A stretch of 64,000 bases of DNA, taken from contig SCQT01000170.1 of the NCBI GenBank assembly GCA_004322015.1, positions 1-64,000 of the forward strand. The letters are read 5' to 3'. A program made the position numbers and the translations under genes. Origin of the DNA: Chitinophagaceae bacterium (lineage in GTDB: Bacteria > Bacteroidota > Bacteroidia > Chitinophagales > Chitinophagaceae). This document shows positions 35,333 through 43,073 of this stretch, one piece after another (positions within the stretch are counted from its first letter, which is position 1; each line of letters starts with the position of its first letter). A model generated the notes under the pieces. That model did not search any database, was not told where the DNA came from, and saw only the letters and a program-made list of their open reading frames with translations.

Positions 35333-36940
35333 ATGCAAGAGGTACTTCGTAATCCCCCTTCATCTTTCCTGAAAAAAGCCGGTATCCAGGTATCACACCT
35401 TAAACAGATTCATTATCAAACACCTCCCGATATATTAATTGGGCAGACATTACATACTTCCGAAGGAGATCTATCTGATTCCGGTGCGCTGGTAATCCGT
35501 ACGGGAAAATTTACCGGCCGTTCACCCAAAGATCGCTTTATCGTCAAAGACGATATCACTTCAGAGGTTATTGACTGGAATGAGATCAATCAACCCATTT
35601 CTCCCGAATACTTCCATAAATTGTACAAACGCATTACCCGTTATTTTAAGCATAAGAAACTATGGATAAGGGACAGTTATGTATGTGCCGACTCCCGTTA
35701 CCGGATGAATTTGCGGGTCATTACTGAAAAACCCTGGGCCAGCTTGTTCTGCTACAATATGTTCCTTCGCCCTAAGGAGTCCGAATTGGATCATTTTAGG
35801 CCTGCATGGGCCATCCTGCATGCTCCCGGATGCTTGGCCGATCCTGCCACAGACGGAACAAGGCAGGAAAATTTTGTGATCATTAATTTCACTAAAAGGG
35901 TAGTTTTAATAGGCGGTACGGCCTATACGGGTGAAATAAAAAAAGGGATTTTTTCAGTGCTCAATTTTTTACTTCCGCATACGCAACAGGTACTCAGCAT
36001 GCATTGTTCAGCCAACGTGGGAGAAGGAGGTGACACTGCTTTATTTTTCGGCCTGAGCGGTACAGGTAAAACTACTTTAAGCACCGATCCTCATCGCAAG
36101 CTGATCGGTGATGACGAACATGGCTGGAGCGATGACAGCGTCTTTAATATTGAGGGCGGATGTTACGCAAAATGCATTGACCTGTGCAGGGAAAAAGAGC
36201 CGCAGATCTACGATGCGATCAGGCGGGGCGCACTGGTAGAAAATACCTGTTTCAAAAATGATTCCAACGAAATAGATTTCAGCAATAAAAGCATTACAGA
36301 AAATACGAGGGTCAGCTATCCGGTTTATTTTCTGAAAAATATCATGAAACCTTCCATAGGTGACATTCCGAAAAATATTTTCTTTCTGACATGCGATGCT
36401 TACGGCGTATTGCCTCCTATTGCCAAGCTTACCCCTGCCCAGGCGCTGTATCAGTTCATATCAGGATATACCGCCAAGATCGCAGGTACCGAAGCGGGTA
36501 TTGACGAACCTAAAGCTACTTTCAGCGCTTGTTATGGCGCGCCATTTTTACCCTTAAATCCTGCAGAATATGCCCGCATGTTAGGCGCAAAAATAAAAGC
36601 CCATCATGTCAAATGCTGGCTGATCAATACCGGATGGACAGGCGGATCTTATGGAACCGGCTCAAGGATAAAGATTTCTTTCACACGAGCTGCTATACAC
36701 GCCGCACTTAACGGAGATCTTGAAAAAGTGAACTATGAGAAGGACTCTGTCTTCGGATTGTCCATTCCCACTCACTGTCCTCATATTCCAAGTGAATTAT
36801 TACAGCCGCGAAATACCTGGACAGACAAAGATCAATATGACAGGCAGGCACACAAACTGGCAGAAATGTTTGCCGAAAACTTTGAGAAATACAGAGGTCC
36901 GGAAGATAAAGAGGTGCTGGAAGTTGCGTCGTACTTTTGA
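35333..36940 (+). CDS. pckA: ATP-dependent phosphoenolpyruvate carboxykinase
   Basis: Converts oxaloacetate plus ATP to phosphoenolpyruvate, CO2 and ADP; the first step of gluconeogenesis, in the cytosol. 535 residues, the family length. Motifs: FTGRSPKDRF (substrate arginine), the P-loop FGLSGTGKTTLS, DDEHGWSD (metal site), FNIEGGCYAKC, and the C-terminal NTGWTGGSYGTGSRI. A clear promoter lies upstream and it is separate in direction from the PUL. Ordinary core-metabolism gene with nothing missing. Confidence 0.97.
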   Translation: MQEVLRNPPSSFLKKAGIQVSHLKQIHYQTPPDILIGQTLHTSEGDLSDSGALVIRTGKFTGRSPKDRFIVKDDITSEVIDWNEINQPISPEYFHKLYKRITRYFKHKKLWIRDSYVCADSRYRMNLRVITEKPWASLFCYNMFLRPKESELDHFRPAWAILHAPGCLADPATDGTRQENFVIINFTKRVVLIGGTAYTGEIKKGIFSVLNFLLPHTQQVLSMHCSANVGEGGDTALFFGLSGTGKTTLSTDPHRKLIGDDEHGWSDDSVFNIEGGCYAKCIDLCREKEPQIYDAIRRGALVENTCFKNDSNEIDFSNKSITENTRVSYPVYFLKNIMKPSIGDIPKNIFFLTCDAYGVLPPIAKLTPAQALYQFISGYTAKIAGTEAGIDEPKATFSACYGAPFLPLNPAEYARMLGAKIKAHHVKCWLINTGWTGGSYGTGSRIKISFTRAAIHAALNGDLEKVNYEKDSVFGLSIPTHCPHIPSELLQPRNTWTDKDQYDRQAHKLAEMFAENFEKYRGPEDKEVLEVASYF

Positions 36941-37071
36941 ATTATTTTCATTTCCGGCATGAAATGGAAGCTAAAAAAGATAGATCTACCATTTCTTCTT
37001 TATCAAAAAGCAAAGGAAGCCCTAAACAGGAAAAAATAAACAATAATAATATTCAAAGTACCAAACTTCTT

Positions 37072-37079
37072 TACCTTTG
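37072..37079 (+). promoter_or_regulatory. -7 box just before folD
   Basis: TACCTTTG, only 4 nt before the folD ATG at 37084. If used, transcription would begin at or near the start codon, giving a nearly leaderless mRNA. It also argues against the upstream in-frame start at 36937. Confidence 0.55.
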
Positions 37080-37083
37080 CGCC

Positions 37084-37971
37084 ATGCAAATACTTGACGG
37101 TAAGCTGGTTTCAAAATCTGTTAAGGATCAATTGGCCGGATCTGTAAATCTTTTAAAAGAAAGAGGAAGAAAAATCCCGCATCTGGCGGCTATTTTAGTA
37201 GGTAACAATGGAGCGAGTGAAACCTATGTTGCGGGGAAGATCAAAGATTGCGAGGAAGTGGGTTTTAATTCTACCTTGTTACGGCTTGATGAAACGATTT
37301 CAGAAAAAAGCCTGATTGAACATATCGGATTCTTAAATGATGATCCTGAAATTGACGGCATTCTAGTACAGCTGCCGCTGCCATCCCATATTAAGGAAGC
37401 ACATATTATCAGCAATATAGATCCGGAAAAAGATGTGGACGGATTTCACCCTGTAAGTATGGGTAAAATGGTAAACGGCCTGCCCACCTTCATTCCTGCC
37501 ACTCCATACGGTATCATGCTGATGCTGGAACATTATAATATTGAAACTTCCGGGAAATATGCCGTAGTGATAGGCCGGAGTCATATTGTAGGCACCCCTA
37601 TGAGCATTTTACTTAGCCGTAACACCCCTTTTGGAAATTGCACTGTCACCCAGTGCCATTCTAAAACACGCGACCTTGCCTCATTTTGCAAACGGGCTGA
37701 TATCTTGGTGGCCGCTATGGGGAAACCGGAGTTTATTACTGCGGATATGGTCAAAGAAGGTGCAGTGGTTATTGATGTGGGGATCACCCGTATTGCTGAC
37801 GCAGGTAAAAAAAGCGGCTACCGGCTGGCTGGCGATGTGAAATATGATGAAGTGGCCCCGAAATGCAGTTATATCACTCCCGTTCCCGGTGGTGTGGGAC
37901 CCATGACCAGAGCCGCGCTGCTGAAAAATACTTATAATGCATCCGTGGCGCTAAAGCCGGTGATGAATTAA
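37084..37971 (+). CDS. folD: Methylenetetrahydrofolate dehydrogenase/cyclohydrolase
   Basis: Interconverts 5,10-methylene-, methenyl- and 10-formyl-tetrahydrofolate, supplying one-carbon units. 295 residues from ATG 37084, the family length; the frame is open to 36937, inside pckA, but the extra 49 residues are low-complexity and unlike FolD. Motifs: YVAGKIKDCEEVG (catalytic Lys), DGILVQLPLPSHI, DVDGFHP, VIGRSHIVGTPM and the terminal TPVPGGVGPMTRA. It ends 6 bp before the convergent tolC-like gene. Confidence 0.97.
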   Translation: MQILDGKLVSKSVKDQLAGSVNLLKERGRKIPHLAAILVGNNGASETYVAGKIKDCEEVGFNSTLLRLDETISEKSLIEHIGFLNDDPEIDGILVQLPLPSHIKEAHIISNIDPEKDVDGFHPVSMGKMVNGLPTFIPATPYGIMLMLEHYNIETSGKYAVVIGRSHIVGTPMSILLSRNTPFGNCTVTQCHSKTRDLASFCKRADILVAAMGKPEFITADMVKEGAVVIDVGITRIADAGKKSGYRLAGDVKYDEVAPKCSYITPVPGGVGPMTRAALLKNTYNASVALKPVMN

Positions 37972-37977
37972 ACTGAA

Positions 37978-39318
37978 TTATAGTGATCCTGTTGCTTTTT
38001 CATAAGCAACCTGAGCAATCAAATATTCATAGACCGCTTCAATATAGATCTGCTCCGCTTTATCTAATGACTTTTCTGTTTCCAGCAAATCGCTGTACCG
38101 GAATACGCCGATTGTAAATTGCTGCCGTTGATTTTTATAAATGGTCTGTGAAAGGGAATAATTTTCTTTTGCATTCTGCATATTCTCCTTTGCATTCTGT
38201 AAGTCATCACTTGCTTTTCGAATTTGAAACTGAATGGCAGATTTTTCCTGTTGTAATTCAAGTTCCAGTTGATCTTGTCTTAATTCATATTCTGTCATCT
38301 CATTCTTATTGATAAAATTGGACGTAATGGGAATGCTGAATTGTAATCCAAGGTAGCTGTGAGGTGCCCACCATTTGGACTCATTGTAATGAAAATCCTG
38401 ATTTTGATAGATACCGGCATAATAACCTGTAAAGGAAACGGATGGGAGGGCATTCTGACGCACCTTTTTCAATTGCAATTTATTCTCCTGCCGTTGCAAC
38501 TCAAGTTGTTTGATCTCTGTTCTGTTTTGGAATACACTTTCCGGCTGTAATGCCTCTGAGTCAAACCTGATAGTCTCTATGCTATCTGATAAAGTTAAGA
38601 TGTCTTCTTCAGGAATATTGATCTGATATTTCAAATAATCCATAGCTAAGCTATCATTTTGGGACATCATGGCAGTCTTCACTTTGGCATTTTTATAATC
38701 CAGTTTGGCACGGAGATAATCGTTCTCTATTAAAGTACCCATCCTATATTTACCTGCGGCCAGTTCTTCATATTCTTTAAAACGCGCTTCCTCGTTCTCA
38801 GCAATTCGAAATTGCAATCTCTTGAGCAGCACGTCTAAATATGCAAGGGAAATCTTATTTTTTATATCCATCTCATCACCGCGGATTTTCTCTTTTTGCA
38901 AAGCCAGATTTGTTACTGCAATTTTCACATTAGTATTGATCCCGGGTTTAAAAAGGGGCTGGACTAAGGATAATCCGAAGACGGTCATATTTTTAGCGCC
39001 TAAAGTCAATAAACCCGGTTCGCCAAATCCAACGAAACCTTTAGGAATATATGTCGGCTGTATTTGCGTGGTATATTGAATATCACCTGCTGCCTGCACT
39101 TCAGGTATCCATCCTTTTTTGCTTTTTGAAAGGTCGTTTTCAGCTATCGGAATATTATACTGAAATACTTTCCTGTCAAAACGGTTTTTCAAACCAAGCT
39201 CCATAGCCTGTTTCAGGCTAAGCGTGAAGGCCTGATTGGTTTGTGCGCAGGTTAAGACAGGAAGCCCGACTGTCAGTAGTAAAATAATCTTTTTCATAAT
39301 ATTCTTTTTATGATTCAT
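37978..39318 (-). CDS. TolC-family outer-membrane efflux protein
   Basis: Outer-membrane channel of a tripartite drug pump. About 446 residues from the chosen start (39318; MKKII at 39297 is an alternative giving a neater signal peptide ending LTCAQ). Two TolC repeats with long coiled coils (about 150-230 and 340-410) and the typical SLKQAMELGLKN start. Last gene of the efflux operon tetR-emrA-emrB-(small gene)-tolC. Its start overlaps the end of the 44-residue frame at 39308-39442, suggesting coupled translation. Cargo unknown. Confidence 0.92.
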   Translation of the reverse strand: MNHKKNIMKKIILLLTVGLPVLTCAQTNQAFTLSLKQAMELGLKNRFDRKVFQYNIPIAENDLSKSKKGWIPEVQAAGDIQYTTQIQPTYIPKGFVGFGEPGLLTLGAKNMTVFGLSLVQPLFKPGINTNVKIAVTNLALQKEKIRGDEMDIKNKISLAYLDVLLKRLQFRIAENEEARFKEYEELAAGKYRMGTLIENDYLRAKLDYKNAKVKTAMMSQNDSLAMDYLKYQINIPEEDILTLSDSIETIRFDSEALQPESVFQNRTEIKQLELQRQENKLQLKKVRQNALPSVSFTGYYAGIYQNQDFHYNESKWWAPHSYLGLQFSIPITSNFINKNEMTEYELRQDQLELELQQEKSAIQFQIRKASDDLQNAKENMQNAKENYSLSQTIYKNQRQQFTIGVFRYSDLLETEKSLDKAEQIYIEAVYEYLIAQVAYEKATGSL

Positions 39319-39442
39319 CGGAATCATTCCAAAAAATCCTATTCAACGGATAAAATGGGATAAAGACGAGGATAATCAGTCCAGCCAGCACTAAACCCAT
39401 GCCGGTAATGACCATTTTTATTATTGTCCACATCTCTTGCAT
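39308..39442 (-). CDS. Small 44-residue membrane protein in efflux operon
   Basis: Short frame (MQEMWTIIKMVITG start) with one membrane helix built on GLVLAGLIILVFIPF and a charged tail ending NDSDES. It fills the gap between emrB and tolC: its ATG is 2 bp after the emrB stop and its stop overlaps the tolC start region, the spacing of a translated operon gene. I do not recognise a family. It could be a small pump accessory subunit; equally it might be a chance frame, though the exact fit and the membrane profile make that less likely. Confidence 0.6.
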   Translation of the reverse strand: MQEMWTIIKMVITGMGLVLAGLIILVFIPFYPLNRIFWNDSDES

Positions 39443-39444
39443 TT

Positions 39445-41016
39445 TTAGGTACTCTTTTTTTCCACTGATTTTTCACGTTGATCTCTTGTCAATAAAATCA
39501 ATGGAATACAAATTAAAATAGCTATACTCATCAGAAGATAGCCATGATCATAGCTCACTAATACCTGTTGTTGACGGAGCATGTTTTCCAACATTTCGTA
39601 CGCTGCTTTCAATGCATCATCTGTTGCATATCCTGCAGAAATAAAAAATTGCCGTAACGCCTGTAATCTTTCCATGCTTATGGGATTGTATTCGGTGATA
39701 TACGCTGACATAGCCACAGCGGCATGTGCATTCTGATGATCCAAAAAAATATTCAATGCGGCAATTCCAATAGCGGTACCTAATCGTTTAAGCATATTCG
39801 ACAACCCGGTTCCCTGCGCCAGATCAGCTCCGCGTAATCCGCCGACAGAAAGCGACATCACCGGCAGCATAAAAGCTGTGGCGCCACTTCCACCCAAAAT
39901 CAGGGGTAAGATATAAGAGTTGGCGGGGGTATCAGGAGTTGAGAATGAAAGTATAAACAAATACGCTGACATCAACAGTAATCCTGTTATCATAACCACT
40001 TTCGGATTGATCCCCGATTCGAGTATTTTTCGTGAAAGTACAATTCCGATGGTGGCAGAGGCAGCAAAATACATCAGGAACAATCCTGTTTGCAGCGGAG
40101 TCCATCCTAAAGAAACCCTCACAAACAAGGGAAATATAAACATGGCCCCGGCCATTACTCCTCCACTGACAAACATCAAAAAATTACCGAGAGATAAATT
40201 GAAATTATTCAATAACCTGATGTTGACTGCCGCATAATCAATGCTTAATTCTCTAAAGACGAATGCAATTGTTCCAAGTATGGCAATAACGGATAAGACG
40301 AGAATAGTAGTGCTGCTGAACCAGTCCTGTATGCCGCCTTCTTCCAGCACATATTGCAGGGAACCAACGGCAACTGACAGAAAAATAATTCCCCACCAAT
40401 CAATACGTGCAGGTTTTATACTTCCTTCTAAATCGGATACATAAAGAAGAGAGAGAAATGCCGCTACTGTTCCCACGGGAAGATTCACAAAAAATATCCA
40501 ATGCCAGGAAAGCTTTTCCACAATTAATCCGCCTAACACAGGGCCTATCACCGGACCCACGATGACGCCTATTCCAAAAATAGCGTTGGCTGTATTGATT
40601 TTTTCAGGAGGATACGCATCTATCACTATGCTTTGCGCCGTTGATAACAAACCTCCCCCGCCTGCTCCCTGCAGAAATCTCCATAGCACAATTTCCCCAA
40701 GCGAGGTGGACATACCACACATTAAAGAACAAGACGTAAATAAAATTACCGAACCTGTAAAATAGGCTTTACGGCCAAACAGGTTAGAGAGCATACCAGA
40801 TAAAGGAATAATAATAACATTAGCAATACTATAAGCTGTAGTTACCCAGGCTATTTCTGTGCGGGTAGCCCCTACGCTACCGCTGATTTCCGGCAATGCC
40901 ACATTGACAATGGTAGCATCTATCATCTCTATCAACGCGCAACTGATAGCCGTTATGATCAGTATCCACCTTTCGGCCCCTTCCGAAGAAGGCGATGTCT
41001 TAATTACCGCTTCCAT
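39445..41016 (-). CDS. EmrB/QacA-type MFS drug transporter (14 TMS)
   Basis: Inner-membrane proton-driven exporter. 523 residues with about 14 membrane helices. Motifs: IDATIVNVALP (helix 1, motif D1), WVTTAYSIANVIIIPLSGML, GRKAYFTGS (motif A) and GPVIGPVLGGLIV (motif C of antiporters). The start overlaps the end of the adaptor gene by 17 bp, so the two are co-translated. Works with the HlyD-type adaptor and the TolC-type channel. By similarity it expels hydrophobic toxic compounds; substrate not predictable. Confidence 0.94.
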   Translation of the reverse strand: MEAVIKTSPSSEGAERWILIITAISCALIEMIDATIVNVALPEISGSVGATRTEIAWVTTAYSIANVIIIPLSGMLSNLFGRKAYFTGSVILFTSCSLMCGMSTSLGEIVLWRFLQGAGGGGLLSTAQSIVIDAYPPEKINTANAIFGIGVIVGPVIGPVLGGLIVEKLSWHWIFFVNLPVGTVAAFLSLLYVSDLEGSIKPARIDWWGIIFLSVAVGSLQYVLEEGGIQDWFSSTTILVLSVIAILGTIAFVFRELSIDYAAVNIRLLNNFNLSLGNFLMFVSGGVMAGAMFIFPLFVRVSLGWTPLQTGLFLMYFAASATIGIVLSRKILESGINPKVVMITGLLLMSAYLFILSFSTPDTPANSYILPLILGGSGATAFMLPVMSLSVGGLRGADLAQGTGLSNMLKRLGTAIGIAALNIFLDHQNAHAAVAMSAYITEYNPISMERLQALRQFFISAGYATDDALKAAYEMLENMLRQQQVLVSYDHGYLLMSIAILICIPLILLTRDQREKSVEKKST

Positions 41017-42115
41017 TAGTTTTTACTTTTACAAAAGCGCTGAGCCCCGGAAATAATGTGAAATCAATCCGTCCGTCTGGTTTGTTTTTTACCTCAGAAA
41101 AAGATGTAATCTGTATCCGCGCAGGAAACCGTTGCGTCACTTTAATGAAATTGCCCGTAGCATTATCGGGTGGGATGAGAGAAAATGCATCTCCTGTAGC
41201 ACCTCCGAGGGATTGTACCTTACCTTTTAATTCTAATCCGGGGTAAGCATCTACACGGATGTTTACAGATTGCCCGGGTTTTATTTTACGCAACTGTGTC
41301 TCTTTAAAATTAGCAGTTATCCAAAGATGTTGTTCGTCAACCACCGTACATAATGATTGACCTGCCAGCACGTATTGGCTTTCGTCAACAGACCGTTTGG
41401 TTACAATGCCGGTACAAGGCGCTAAAACAAAAGCATGACTCAATTCTTCTTCCGCTAACTGCAAAGCCGCCTCCCTTTCCTCTACCAATGCCATAGCGGC
41501 GGTTATCTGATGATGAGCTGCTTCCGCTTGTGATTTTAATCCGGTTGAAGTCAGCGAAGCAGCCCGTTGCTGATGAACGGATTGGCTGTACGAGGCACGG
41601 GCCTGTTCTAAGGTTGCTTTGTCCCCATCATATTGCACTTGTGTGATGGCATTTATTTTCAATAATTCCTCATCACGACTAAAATCATTTTGTGCTTTTG
41701 TCAACTGCGCATTTGCTGAGGCTATTGCATCCTTTCCTGATAGGGCCGTTTGTAAAGAGGCATCAGCGTGTTGCAGATTTGACAGGGATTGAATGTCCGA
41801 TATGCTTAATCCCGCTCTGGCATTTTGAAGGGCCGCCCTGGCCTGCATGACGCGGGCAACGAGAGAAGCGGTATCAAAAACAAAGAGAGTATCTCCTTTC
41901 TCTACACGCTGATTATCGCGGAAACAGATCTTATTTAAATAAGCAGTTACGCCCCCTCTTACAGAATATATATTTCCTTTTATCTGCGCATCATCTGTCG
42001 TCTCATAAGCGGCATTACGGATCCAATAAAATACTCCGGCTCCTGCCGAAGCCATCAGGATGATTACAACCACAAACAGGGCTTTTCGATTTCCTTTTGA
42101 TGTTTTGTTTTCCAT
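41000..42115 (-). CDS. EmrA/HlyD-family membrane fusion protein
   Basis: Periplasmic adaptor linking the MFS pump to the outer-membrane channel. 371 residues: one N-terminal membrane helix (LFVVVIILMASAGAGVFYWI), lipoyl-like half (YETTDDAQIKG ... YSVRGGVTAYL), a long coiled-coil hairpin (about 90-215), the second lipoyl half (APCTGIVTKRSV) and a beta-barrel (DEQHLWITANFKE). First structural gene of the pump; two TetR-type operators lie 34-115 bp upstream. Confidence 0.94.
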   Translation of the reverse strand: MENKTSKGNRKALFVVVIILMASAGAGVFYWIRNAAYETTDDAQIKGNIYSVRGGVTAYLNKICFRDNQRVEKGDTLFVFDTASLVARVMQARAALQNARAGLSISDIQSLSNLQHADASLQTALSGKDAIASANAQLTKAQNDFSRDEELLKINAITQVQYDGDKATLEQARASYSQSVHQQRAASLTSTGLKSQAEAAHHQITAAMALVEEREAALQLAEEELSHAFVLAPCTGIVTKRSVDESQYVLAGQSLCTVVDEQHLWITANFKETQLRKIKPGQSVNIRVDAYPGLELKGKVQSLGGATGDAFSLIPPDNATGNFIKVTQRFPARIQITSFSEVKNKPDGRIDFTLFPGLSAFVKVKTNGSGN

Positions 42116-42149
42116 GGGTAATTAGTTTTACAAAGTTTATTACTTTAAA

Positions 42150-42163
42150 ACCGACCATTCGGT
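42150..42163. promoter_or_regulatory. TetR-type operator O2
   Basis: ACCGACCATTCGGT, 35 bp before the emrA-like start. Same 14-bp semi-palindrome (pattern ACCnAnC..T.GGT) as the copies at 42217-42230 and 42859-42872. Confidence 0.72.
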
Positions 42164-42216
42164 ATTTATACTAATCTTTTCTTAGCTTCTTTTTCGTTCA
42201 AATCAGTCGTATATAA

Positions 42217-42230
42217 ACCAACCGTTTGGT
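42217..42230. promoter_or_regulatory. TetR-type operator O1
   Basis: ACCAACCGTTTGGT followed by AT, in the tetR-emrA gap. It differs by one base from the copy at tetR. Confidence 0.72.
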
Positions 42231-42249
42231 ATCTTCAGTTACAAAAAAA

Positions 42250-42855
42250 TTAAACTTTCAATAATTCATATAAGCTGCCATATAAAGCCATCATATCCCT
42301 GATAGCACCTCCCACCCTGTTTCTGAGTATATTATTCATTCCGGCACCGTCATTGACATAGATAAATAATTTGGCTATGTCTTTATCGGCAAGGTCTGTT
42401 TTTATCTCGCCTTTCTTTTTAGCTATCCCGATTATTTCCGTCCACGCCTTCATTTCTTTGGTCTGCATTTCTAAAATCCTGGTCTTCAACACAGGCGACA
42501 GGTACATAGCATCAAAGAGAAGCTGAAAATAATTGAATGCTTCTCCCGATTCCTTAGCCTTCCTTAATTGCTGAAGAAAGCCTGTCTGATTCTGCAGGTT
42601 ACTTACCAGGTCAGAATAAAATGACTTCAGGGATTCATGTGAACATTTTGCATAATCAATATCTGTCAACTTCATAAAATAAGTATTGACCACTTCCTGG
42701 AATACTTCTTCCTTACTTTTAAAATAGTGATAGAAGGCTCCTTTTGACATGCCTGAACTCTTCACAATATCATTCATGGTCACTGCCTTGAAACTCCTTT
42801 GCATAAACAAGACAAAGGCTGTTTCTAAGATATATTCTCTGCTGTCTGTTGCCAT
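42250..42855 (-). CDS. TetR/AcrR-family transcriptional repressor
   Basis: 201 residues. N-terminal helix-turn-helix (MNDIVKSSGMSKGAFYHYFK, about 27-46) is the classic TetR DNA-binding module; the rest is an all-helical ligand domain. It sits directly upstream of the efflux genes on the same strand, and a shared 14-bp operator occurs once at its own start and twice before emrA. It therefore most likely represses both itself and the pump until a toxic ligand binds. The ligand is unknown. Confidence 0.94.
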   Translation of the reverse strand: MATDSREYILETAFVLFMQRSFKAVTMNDIVKSSGMSKGAFYHYFKSKEEVFQEVVNTYFMKLTDIDYAKCSHESLKSFYSDLVSNLQNQTGFLQQLRKAKESGEAFNYFQLLFDAMYLSPVLKTRILEMQTKEMKAWTEIIGIAKKKGEIKTDLADKDIAKLFIYVNDGAGMNNILRNRVGGAIRDMMALYGSLYELLKV

Positions 42856-42858
42856 AAA

Positions 42859-42872
42859 ACCGACCGTTTGGT
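42859..42872. promoter_or_regulatory. TetR-type operator O3 (autoregulation)
   Basis: ACCGACCGTTTGGT, 4 bp before the tetR start codon and just downstream of its -7 box, so it covers the transcription start. Confidence 0.75.
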
Positions 42873-42875
42873 ATG

Positions 42876-42906
42876 CAAAGATATACCGGTCTTTGAAACA
42901 AACAAA
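42876..42906 (-). promoter_or_regulatory. tetR promoter
   Basis: On the minus strand: TTTG (42903-42906), 19-nt spacer, TATCTTTG (42876-42883). Good match to the Bacteroidota pattern; the O3 operator follows at once. Confidence 0.7.
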
Positions 42907-43048
42907 TTTTTTTTATGAATAATCAGGCAGTATCATCATAACCTGAAAAACCGGTATGCTATCTCCTGCTTTCCTGCACAACAGCAGATTGTCATAATCT
43001 TATAAATCTTTCCCATAATTCTGTAACATTCAGGCTATTGCTTCATCT

Positions 43049-43056
43049 TAATTTTG
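43049..43056 (+). promoter_or_regulatory. -7 box of the copper island
   Basis: TAATTTTG, exact TAnnTTTG match, 18 bp before the copA ATG at 43074. Confidence 0.5.
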
Positions 43057-43073
43057 CATTCAAATTATATTCA

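Noticed and set aside
36937-37083. N-terminal extension of FolD
   Set aside because: Overlaps pckA, is low-complexity, and a -7 box sits just before the ATG at 37084.
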